This document shows positions 28,112-40,100 of a stretch of DNA of 64,000 bases, piece after piece. Source of the stretch: Lamellibrachia columna (lineage: Eukaryota; Annelida; Polychaeta; Sabellida; Siboglinidae); assembly GCA_963662155.1 (NCBI GenBank), contig OY759262.1, positions 54,331,490 to 54,395,489 of the forward strand. Reading direction: 5' to 3'. How positions within the stretch are numbered: position 1 is the first letter of the stretch; each line of letters starts with the position of its first letter. The notes below the pieces were generated by a model that worked only from the letters and a program-made list of their open reading frames with translations, had not been told where the DNA came from and searched no databases. The position numbers and the translations under genes are program-made.

Positions 28112-31100
28112 GAACCAGCTAAATAAATAATAGTAAATTAGTTCAAACATGCCGCATATATATATATACCCAGGTATATATAAATATGCACAGTAAAACA
28201 TATATAAATATAACATAATTTGTGAAATAATAATAAACTACTTCAAACATGATGCATAATGTATGAATATAAGTGGCTATGCATCGTATGCCACTTTATC
28301 TCAAAGGGAACGTTGTTCCATATCCAATGGAAAATTATATAGTGCATCAACTCAATACATTTAACATAGAAAGCACAGATTTAGTTACAATTTCTGGATA
28401 GCCCTAGCAATGACAACGAAAAAAAATTTGGAGGGAAAAATTTGTTTTTGAAAAAAAAGTATTTGCAGACATTCAATATAAATCGCCACCTTGCACTAGT
28501 TGGCTTATGATAAAAGTTAAGTGATAGTTTGATACCCAGTCATCATGCCATATGTGTAAAATTATAAATGTCTGGGATTTTTATGTCTTATTCCTAATAA
28601 ATAATTTTACATGCGTTAATTTAGAAAACATGGATTCCTGTGCAGTGGTAGGTAAGCTTCTCTGACAGGCAGTGCATAGTGGGAATACAGTTACCGGGAA
28701 TGCTAATCGATGAATGTCAAGTTTGCGTTCGATGTCATTCAGCGAATCATCAGTGTCACACGCATCGTTCTTGACAGTAAATTTAAAGCTGAGCGAATCA
28801 ACGGAGATGCCAAGTTTACGGGCATGATTCTGCAGCACGGCGGTCAGGAAACCTGCACACAGACGACATTGTGATTACTGCGTACAAAGATTGTCTTTAG
28901 CAGTATAAAACTAACAGTATAAAACTAATACCACTACCCCAACTGAAACAATTACACTAGCTTCCTATCAAATCAAATTCAAACTGTCCATTCTTACATA
29001 TGCTTTATCGATACAACCTCCACCCTATTTAGGTTAGTCTCATGCGTCTTTCAAATATCTCCAGACACCTCTGGTCATCTATTTCACAACAACCTTTTGT
29101 TACGAAAACTAAGCTTAACCTGGGCAAGTTCAATTTCTCTGTAGCTGCACCAAAAATCTGGGATGAACTTCCCATCAACATCGCATATTGTTCATGTCTT
29201 AAAGGTAAATAAGAGTAAATAAATTTGACTATATACAATACCTAGGAATGCCTGATTTTAAAGAAAATCACTAACTATGAAAATATAGTTAAAGCCAACG
29301 AGTATTCTGAGTACTAGACAGACAATTAAATTAAAACATGTTGTGAAGATGAACACAAATAAAAGCGACTGTTTGAAGTCCAACTATATCATAATTGTTT
29401 AAAATCAATTACATACTCATTGTGATGATACTACATTAGGTTGTTACTGCCGACTGACCTTGAGGGAAGAAGAATCCAGATAGCCAGAAACTACTGGGTT
29501 GCGTGTACCACATCCGACACGTTGGAACGTTGTGGCCGCTCTCGCTGCGAGATATCTGCAGACGCTGCAGATATGTGCTGACCAGCTGCGATCTGAGCGC
29601 ATTCTCTCCGGCTGCAGTGACAAGCTTCGCCCAGCCGGAGAAGAAGCTGACTCGTTGTATGAGGTCGCTCACCCACTGGGCTAACGGCTTGCAAGACTCA
29701 TACGCAGATTGCTGCAATATCATAACGATGCCCATTTAAACATACTGTATTTGTCCTAAAAAAAAAATTTTCTCAAGACAATAAGGTCATTGTATAACAC
29801 ATTTGGTGACTAGTGTAGAACAACTGAAAAGTGGTGCCAACTATTTAACACCAGATGGCAACACTGTTCAGTTGTTCCACACTAGTCAAATTACAATAAT
29901 TATGGATCCTGCTGATTAAAAAAGGGGGCATACGCTAATTAGGGCATGTACGCTTATTAGGTCTAATATGGTACACTGGATTCTGAATCATAGTTTTCGT
30001 AACAAAAGGTTGTTGTGAAATAGATGACCAGAGGTGTCTGGAGATATTTGAAAGACGCATGAGACTAACCTAAATAGGGTGGAGGTTGTATCGATAAAGC
30101 ATATGTAAGAATGGATAGAATCATTGCTGTTTAGTTTAATCAACTATACTGGCTGGGACGGAATCATTCCTCTTCCCATACTACTGAAATACACCCCTTC
30201 AACCTCCCTCTTTGATTAATTTAGCTCGTCTCGAGTCAAGTCTGTAGCATGTGAATAGCTTAAGCAATCGGCACAGTCGATTTAATAAAAGAGCGTGTTT
30301 TTGTTAAAATCATCAAGTTCTGACTGGAACCGATCAAAGCCAGCATGTCATTGTGCATACTGGATAGGTAATTAGATTTTCCACGAAATGATTCTGGGGC
30401 AAGAAGAGTGAAACCAAATTGAATTGAGGAGTGACCTTTAAATATTCAGTTTTATATCTTTAAGTGAGTTAGTATTAGTTGCTGGTATACATGTGTATAA
30501 GGATTTTGTATTTGCAAACCGTCTAATTTCTTTTGACCTTGTGACAAACCCAATATTATAAGTCTGAGAAAAAAAAAATAATTGCAGTAATATCAATAAC
30601 AATTATCAATGTAATATAATGATAATAAATATAAAATATTTGTCGCGTCTCACCTTCCAGTGCGCCGGCACCTGCTGCTTCAAGATGGCGCTGTAGGCTT
30701 CGTCCAGTTTCTCGGACATGACCACCTCACCCTTGATAGCCAGACTGAGAGACTTGAGTGATTGGTGAATGACTGACAGCAGGTGATTGAAGCGGTCAAT
30801 CTCCTGCCGCAGCACCGTAAAGAGAGCTGACCGACTGATGGTCCGGATACTGTCTACTGCCTTCTCAAGTGACCACACCACCTCGCTGTTTGACCCTGCG
30901 GTGGACATCACAGGACGTGACATCAGATAAATAAGGTTGACATGATCTTTATATGGCCACCTGTGTGGTGTGAGCACCTGTAATTAACATTTCTTTGTCA
31001 TGACCACATGCCTGTTGTGAACATTTCTTTGTTATGAACACCTGCCTATTAGAAATATTTCTTTGTTATGACCATATGCCTGTAATAAAGATTTTTTTTT

Positions 31101-34100
31101 ATGACTACATGCTTGTAGTTAACATTTCTTTATTGTGACCACATGCTTGTAATTAACATTTCTTTGTTATGACCACATGCCTGTAATTAACATTTCTTTC
31201 TTTTGACCACATACTTCTAATTTAAAAACGTTTTGTTATGACCACTTGCTTGTAACTAATACTTCTTTGTTATGACCACCTGCTTATAAAAAAATGTATG
31301 ACCTGTTGTGAAAATTGCCTTCTGTGAACATTTCTGTCTTATTGCCACCTGCGTGTTGTGAACATTTCTTTCTCATGATCATCTGCCTGTTATTAACATT
31401 TATTACTGCCTGTAAATAACATTTCTTCCACTTGTCTGTGGTTAACCTTTCTTCCTTATGACCACCTGCCTATTGGGAACATTTCTTTCTTATTAATGTG
31501 ACTTTGTGAGTTGCCAACCTTTTTCCTTCTTGCTCTGGACAGGCTCTTTGTACTTTGTCCTGGCAAAAGCCATGTCAGTGCTCATCCCGATCTTGGCGAT
31601 GTCGGCCAGAGACAGTGGCGTGAGAAGTTTGAGGCTGGCACAGATATCCTCGTCATAGATGTCGATGTCCATCGGCAAACTGCGAGTCATGTCTGCTGCG
31701 ATCTCCAGGGCAATCTGGTCACTGCTCCGACCATCACTACAACACATAGACAAAATGATAATAATAATGACGTCTTGCATAGCGCCAGTATCTGCAAACA
31801 TACGACACTCATGATGCTTGCGCAACATTTTTTATCAGTAAATAAGTTGAGTCTATAAGTAGTGTGTCCATTAAAAATAACTAAATATTCTAAGATCATC
31901 ATCATAAATATTGTAAAATCATTAAATAGTGTAAAATTATTATCAAAAATATTCTAAAATCATTATCATAAATATTGTAAAAGATTATCAAAGCTATTAT
32001 AAAAATCATTAGTTATTATAAAATCATTACTATAAATATCATAAAATGAGACGTACCCAATAAGGCCCTTCATGATGCGTGGCTGGACTCCAAGGATTGT
32101 CTCAATGAAGGTGCCTGCTTGGGACACGAGATACGCCTTCTCCGCGTTCTCATTCATCCCAAACACCTCCGGGTCGTCCTGGGCTGGCAGGGTCTCGATG
32201 TACACCTTCGCCTCGGTAAAGCTGAAGCCTTGAGGCAGAGGGTGGTAGAGCTGGTGGAGAGAGTGAGAAATGGGTTAGGGTTATGGAGGAACAGAAGGCA
32301 GTAGGGTTGACACAGTAGAAACAGAAGATACAAAAGGGCAACTGTTACTCAATACAGGAAAGTAAACAGGTCACAAATACATGCATGCAACCATGCACAG
32401 GCACACGGAACAGGAACAGGAACAGGAACAGGAAATATTTATTCGTCCAAAAACAACAAAACAGAGTATTCAACACAAAAACCATACAATATATTACATC
32501 TATGTCGACATAAGAAAACGAAGTGGTAAGAATATAGAGTACGGTCTGAAAATAAAAGATAATGTCATATAAGGGACGGGAGACTCCTACTAAGACTAAA
32601 AATTAATCGCTAACGTAGGAGCCACCCTGTCAATTAATTTCACCCGTTATTAAGATAAAAAAATAAATAAATAAAAAAAAAATTAAAAAAAAAATAAAAA
32701 AAAAATATATATATAAAAAAAAAAACCTATAAATATTAATGCATAATTACTGGGAGAACAAAATTAATATAGATATTAATATAGATATGCCGGTATATTA
32801 CAAATGCCAATTATATTCCTACAACCAGATATACAAACAGTGATTTTGTTTAACCAAGGAGGAACGCATACATTGTCAGTCATGTTGACATATATAACAA
32901 TTTTGGATTGCACATTGTTCAATGTATGTATTCAGATAATAAAGTTTGATATAATTTGAGAAACCGTGTAAACTGTGAGTGGTGACCTTGTCTTTTAATA
33001 AATCAGGTGCATTATTTATGGTATGTGGCAAACTGTACCTAAGACTTCGTTTAGCAAACTCGTTATGTACCCTGATCGTATGTATATTATATTGACCACG
33101 TGTATTAAAGTTGTGAATACTATTGTTTTGATCAAGTGGTAAGTTTTGCAGGTAGACAGGTAGTTTATTGTTTGAAAATTTATGATATAATTTTAGTTCC
33201 TGCAATTTTAGAATGTGCTCTACTTTTAGTAAATTAAGACTTTTGAACAGTGGATCGGTATGAGCATTATATTTGCTTAAACATATAATTCGGACGGCTT
33301 TCTTTTGAAGTTTTTTTATTCTATTACATCGATAGCCCCAGGCCGTTAAGCCATAGTTTAGATGTGACAATATCAAAGTGTTATACAACATAATCTTTAT
33401 ATTAAGTGGTAACAATCGTTTGAGTTTATTTAGGATACCTATAATTCTGGAGCACCTATTTGAAATTTTGTTGATGTGGCTTTGCCAGTTTAATTGTTCA
33501 TTAAAACTTATCCCTAGGAAATTAAACTCATCTACTCTATCAATGTATGTATTATCTATTTTTATATTTAGTGGATTTATCATATTAATTCTTCTAGCCG
33601 TTTTGAAGATCATATATTTAGATTTATTTACATTTAGAGATAATTTGTTTAATTTAAGCCACTCATTAATTTTGTCCAGTTCTGTGTTGATTAAGAATTC
33701 TACATTTTAATTTTTGCCATATTGTGCGAAAGAATCTAAGGTACTTGAAAGTGTCGTGTCATCGGCGTACATAATAAAGTTGAATTTTGGACTGGATTGG
33801 GCAAAGTCATTTATGTAAATTATAAATAACAAAGGGCCTAGAATTGATCCTTGAGGTACGCCTGTGGAGATATTAAGCCTATCTGATTGGGCGTCTTCAA
33901 ATTCAACGTACTGTTTTCTATTTGTTAAATAATTTTTGAACAGGTCTAAAGCTACTCCTTCCACGCCATAAAACTCTAGCTTATCAATTAATATTGAGTG
34001 ATCCAGAGTGTCAAAAGCTTTTGACAGGTCCAAGTAAATATTTATAGGTATTTCCTTATTATCCATACGTGTCAATATCCTGTCAATTAATTCAAGAGCG

Positions 34101-37100
34101 GCAAATTCCATAGAATGTTCCTTTCTAAATCCATATTGATTATCGTATATAAGTTTATGTCTTTTTAAGAAAGAATTTAGCTGGTCATAAATAATTGTTT
34201 CGATTACTTTTGAAATTGCAGGTAATATTGATATTGGCCTGTAGTTGCAGAATAGGGTTTCATCCCCTTTTTTGTAAATTGGTATTACTTTGGCAGTTTT
34301 TAGTTTATCGGGGAAGACACCCGTAGTTAATATTTGATTTGTGATTAAAGTTAAAGATTTTGTCAAAACAGGTTTAATTAACTTTAGAAGCCTTGAAGAA
34401 ATACCGTCAAATCCGCAACTTGCTTTTGGGTGCATATCATCTATTGTTTTAGATATTGTTTCTTCATTAATAAGTTGAAAATTAAATACATTGTTATGGT
34501 TTCCATTAAGATAATATCTGAAAGTTTTATTTGTGGAATTTTTTATTTGGTTGGCTAAATTTGGGCCAATATTGGTAAAATATGAATTAAATGTGTTTGC
34601 AATTGCCGTTTTATCTGCTATAATATTTTCGTTATAAATAAAGGCATTGGGGAACGTTTTCTTTTTGTTTGTTCTAGAAAGAATACCATTAATTGTTTCC
34701 CATGTTTTTTTAATGTTATTTTTGAATTTGTTGAAACATGATTCGTAATGTATGCGTTTAGCAGTACGTATGCTTTTTTTAAGGATAGTATTATAGGTAG
34801 TCAGGTTGATCCGAATTGCAAAGTATTTTGGTGATTCTGGTCGAGTAGTTTTTAGTGTCTTATATAATTTATCTCTGTATCGAATGGATTTGAGCAGACC
34901 TAACGTAATCCAGGCGGATTTCTTATGTTTGTATTTTTTTAGTTTAACTGTTTTATATGGCATATGTTTATTTTTTGCACATTGCATTACGTCATGTAGG
35001 ATATCATAATTCATATTTGGGTTTGCATTAGGAGATTGGTCGAGTTTATTGTAAACATTTGATGAGAAAACCTCGTGTATAAAATCAGATATTGAATCAG
35101 AGTTCTGTACAGTAATTTTTATATATCTTGGTAAAGGTTTTGTGTGGGAAACTGTATTTAGAAAAGTGAAATATGGTTGGTGGTCTGATAATTGTTTAGT
35201 TAAAATGCCTGATTTAGGCTTCATTGTAGATTTAGTTAATTTGCAAAAGAAATTATCAATTAGGGTTCCATTATTTTTGGAGAGCCTAGTAGGAAGTGTG
35301 ATGTGGGGGTAAAAGCTATATGATATTAAAGTATCAAAAAATTCCGCGAATACTTCTTTTTCATTTATTTTCAAAAGATTTATATTGAAGTCACCTGCAA
35401 TAATAACATCTGAGTTTGTTCTGTCAAATGATGAAGTGATAGGTGTGAATTCGGAAAGGAATTGTTTATAATTTTCGTTAAGGTCTCTTGGGGGCCGGTA
35501 AATGTTACCAATTATTATATCTTTAGATAGCCCACCACCAGTTACTTTAATAAATTGACCTTCCCAATTGTCATACTGATTAAGAGACAAAATTACTTTG
35601 TAGTTAAATGTTTTGCTTAAATACATGACCAGACCACCTTTATTACTACATGATTTGCCTTGTTTAATGCACTGATATCCGTCAAGTTGTAAATGACCCA
35701 TAGCATCATTCTCGGAAAGCCAGCATTCCTGAAAACATATTAAGCTAAATTTAAAGTTTATCCGGTTAAGTTCCTCTAAGAAAGCTTCAATTTCGCTGAA
35801 TTTTGCATTAATAGATTCTATATTTGAACTTAGTATACTAAACCGTTCGTTATTTCTTTCTGCTAGTAATTTCAAGTTGTCAAGATCATAATAGGAGGAA
35901 TGATGTATTGGTTGAAAATCGTCATCAGTTGCCTCATTTAGCTGTAATATATTAAATAAAGAATTTACGTTTGCACCTCCTTGAAACCGGAGAAATGAAT
36001 CGTTATCTAACATTCTTTAAATGAATAATTATGGTTGAAAAATATGCAGTAATAATCGACTGTCTTCTGTAAACGAAGTCTTATTTTCCCATAGTGATCC
36101 GAAGTTGGCATTCTCCATTCTGTGTAGCAAGTCACCATATCAGTCATCATACATGTCTGTGCCACAATAAGAGTAAAAAAAAAAGAGATATATAGAAAAA
36201 ACAAAAACATTATAAATGAGACGTATCATGACCGGACGTATCCAGGCCGGTCTTCCCATTGGTGTGATATCATGAGAACACTGCAATTAATTATTTTGCA
36301 TTACAAGTTATGTTATCCCATAGATACATGTGAAAATAAATATGCAGTACCAGTGGGAAAAAAAAAAAAAAAAAAAAACCTGCAAATGAGTTTGCATTCC
36401 CATCGCACGAAAAATCAAATGCATTATTTAATACAGAAGATACCTGCGGAATAAGTATTAATTAGCCACTTAGTCAGTAATGATGGTAATATTATTACTT
36501 AACAATGGACTGCGCGAATACGCTGCATCAAGTTCGACGTAACTCACAAATGGTGCATGAAATCTTTACAAATTATCCAAGTCTTTGGTCTCGTGGACTT
36601 CTTTGATCACTCCATTGATTGTTTTTATCAGTACTCTTCCGGAATAAGTCCAGCAGTCAGCGATTGTTTTTTTCCGCTTCAACAGTCTGGTCTTATAGGC
36701 CAACGATGCTCGCTTTGTGGTCAAGTCTTCATTTATGAAGATAGCCTTGTCTTTGTCAATGCTGTTGTGCCGCTTCAGTTGAGCGCGCGCTTTGAAAACC
36801 TCGTCCCGGGTCGCCTCACTCCGGAATCGCACAATTATTGCGCGCTTCCTAGGACGACCGTTCTCATCTTTCTTGGGGCCCTGGCGGTGGCTACGCTCCA
36901 GATGCGCAACAGTCAGCTGCATCCCCATTTTTTCGTTTACTGTCTGTAGCACGAGTTCATTTGTCGTTTCACTCTCTGTCTCGGGAATGCCCTGGAAGCG
37001 GAGGTTGGGACGACGAGAGTACTGTTCTCGCTTGTCCGCCTCCACCTCCAAAACGTCCAGCCTCTCTTCTAAGGCGTTAATTCGTTTGTCTTTCATGTGC

Positions 37101-40100
37101 AGCAATTGTTTCATATTAGACATCTAGTGCCCCATGACTGCAGCCATCGTCTTAATCAGTAGCGGCGCAATTTGTTCCATCACGTCAAGAACACGCATGC
37201 ACACCTGTGTGTGTGTACGTATGCATGCATGTATGTGTTTGTATCTTTATGTACATGCAGGGGTGCAGGCAGATGGTCACATCGGAACACATGAGTCCGC
37301 CATTTTGAATATGAATGAATGCAAATTTACGTCCAATGCACACAATGGATTTTTCTTTCAGCCTCATCTGGACAAATGCTTTGCAACATAAAATCAATGG
37401 AGATCAAGACGTTGTCACATATGCATGCATGCATGCACATATATATGTAAAACAACATCTTATTAGTATCATTATTACAATATACAGCTGTAAATTATTA
37501 ATAAGATTACCAGACTTTGAATAGCCCCCGCTCCACACCGAGACAGACCTTGTCATTGGAGTAATAGTAGCCGAGCTGGAGGATGTTTGGGTGGTAGAAC
37601 TTCTGGAGGAGACTGTGGAGACATCGTCTATCCATCTCGTCCGTCACCCGGCCGCCATACGTCACCTCGCCAGTGAGGTACCACAACGCTGGCCATGGGA
37701 TCTCATCCTGCTCCTCCAGTAACATCTCCAACTGCAGCACTGACACCTGCAGCACAAGCAATACTCACAGCACTGACACCTGCAGCACAAGCAAGACTCA
37801 CAGCACTGACACCTGCAGCACAAGCAATACTCACAGCACTGACACCTGCAGCACAAGCAAGACTCACAGCACTGACACCTGCAGCACAAGCAATACTCAC
37901 AGCACTGACACCTGCAGCACAAGCAAGACTCACAGCACTGACGCCTGCAGCACAAGCAATACTCACAGCACTGATACCTGCAGCACAAGCAAGACTCACA
38001 GCACTGACACCTGCAGCCAGGGTTGAAAAAAAATCATGATTTAAAAAAACAAATTTTTTTAATCGGATTTTTTAAAATTTAAATTGGATTTTTTTTATTT
38101 ATTTGATTTTTTTTATTTATTTGATTTTTTTGAAATCTGGTATACACAATGTCATAAAATATTTTACTATCAGGCTATCTGGTGTCAATACAGCTACACA
38201 AGTGTGCGCAATTTGTGCTTTTGTATTGAAAAACACACAAAACTTTGTTGATCTCGATGCTTGTAAACTATTATTTGTGTTAAATTCATATAAATCAGCG
38301 AATAAAAAAACCGGAAGTCAAAAAAAAAAAAAAAAATCATAAATCAATGATTTTTTTGGAGCGATTTAAATCATGATTTAAATCAATGATTTAAATCAGA
38401 TGATTTAAATCAAACAACCCTGCCTGCAGCACAAGCAATACTCATAGCACTGACACCTGCAGCACACTGAAACCTGCAGTACACACATCATACTGTAGCA
38501 CATACAGTACTCCCTACTCACAGCACTGAAACCTGCAGCACATTTAGTACTACAGTATAAACCTGCAGCACACACAACATTGAAACCTGCAGCATATTAA
38601 TCACTGAAACCTGCAGCATATTAATCACTGAAACCTGCAGCACAATCACTGAAATGTGCAGCACATACATTACAGAAACCTGCAGCACATACGGTACTAA
38701 ACCAACAACATATACAGCACACTGAAACCGGCAGCACATTAACATTTAGGCAACTGCACACATAGTATTGACTGTAACACATACAGTACAGATTTAACAG
38801 CACAGAGAGAGGGAGAGGGAGAGGGAGAGGGAGAGGGAGAGGGAGAGGGAGAGGGAGAGGGAGAGGGAGAGGGAGAGGGAGAGAATAATTTTATCTTTGA
38901 ATAATATCAAACAAAACAAAATCCATACATACACATATAGAGATGGAGACTCTCACTAAGACATGGCATATGTCGCTAGCATGAGAGCCACCTTACGTTT
39001 AATGTAGAACAAATTAAAATTTAGCTAATTAGCTCACTTGCCTAAGCAGAATGTAAAAAAAGATAATATAATGATACTACAGATGTGGCGCAGCAGCTAT
39101 GGAACACTTGTCAAGCGAAAAAATATGCATATACATACATGTATACTAAAAAAAAATCATACAAATAGTATAACATTGAAAAACATACTGCTAGGTATTT
39201 TTTATGTAGTTTCATGATTTTTATGCATTTTGGAGGGTCACGGTTTTGAAAAAGTTTAATCTTGGTTTTGTAATTTGCATATATAACAATTTGGAATATG
39301 GCAATATGTTTCATATTTGTTTAAATAGTTTTGTTTTTGCATAAATGAAGAACCTATGCCGACTATGTGTGTGACATTTATCTTTAATTATATTCGGAGT
39401 GTCATTTAGGATATACACTAAATTTATTCGAATGCATCTATTTGTATATTCATAATTAGTTCTTGAAATTACAAAATTGTTTCTGTGCCTTGTATGGTGG
39501 CTATAAATTTCAGAATGATAGATAAAGGACATGACCTGAAAATACTCTGGCAAGTTGTTGATTACATACTTATTGAACAATTTCAAATCTGTATTTTGTA
39601 AATGTCTTCTATTTTTAACAAGTCTAGTTCTTTAAAAATAGGTCCAGTAAAGGCGTTGTACTTACTTCGAATGATTGCTCTTATAGCTTTTTTGAATTTT
39701 GTAATTCTGATCAAACTGGTAACCCCAAGCTAATATAGCATAATTTATGTGTGACAAAAGAAGAGAATTGTATACAGCTAACATTATATTTTGTGGTAGT
39801 ATGTTTTTCAAGTTATTCATAATACCGACAGATGTTGATAATTTATTTGCTAATTTATTTATGTGGCTCTTCCAATTTAAGTATTTATCAATTGTGATGT
39901 CAAGAAAGTTGAACTCTTTTACACATTCCAATTCTGATCCATCAATATGCAACGTTGGCAGTCGTATCTTTTTCTGCGGTGTACAGAAGACCATGAACTT
40001 AGATTTATTTACATTTAACGATAACTTATTCGCCTTTAACCATGTGCTTATCTTGGATAATTCATAACTTATTATTTCATTAAGATTTTGTTGTTCGTTT

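Larger units (their letters stand above)
32408..37200 (-). mobile_element. LINE A: nearly complete non-LTR retrotransposon (ORF1 + ORF2)
   Basis: A minus-strand LINE of about 4.8 kb in a dynein intron. It has ORF1 (coiled coil and RNA-binding region), a roughly 550-bp spacer, ORF2 (APE endonuclease then reverse transcriptase), a 3' UTR with a 7-bp hairpin stem, and a 3' tail of GTTCCT repeats (plus-strand AGGAAC, 32408-32434). RT motifs and the simple-repeat tail suggest the CR1/L2/Jockey assemblage; the clade is not certain. One nonsense codon interrupts each ORF, so this copy is probably inactive. The 5' boundary is approximate and I found no clear target-site duplication. Confidence 0.88.
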
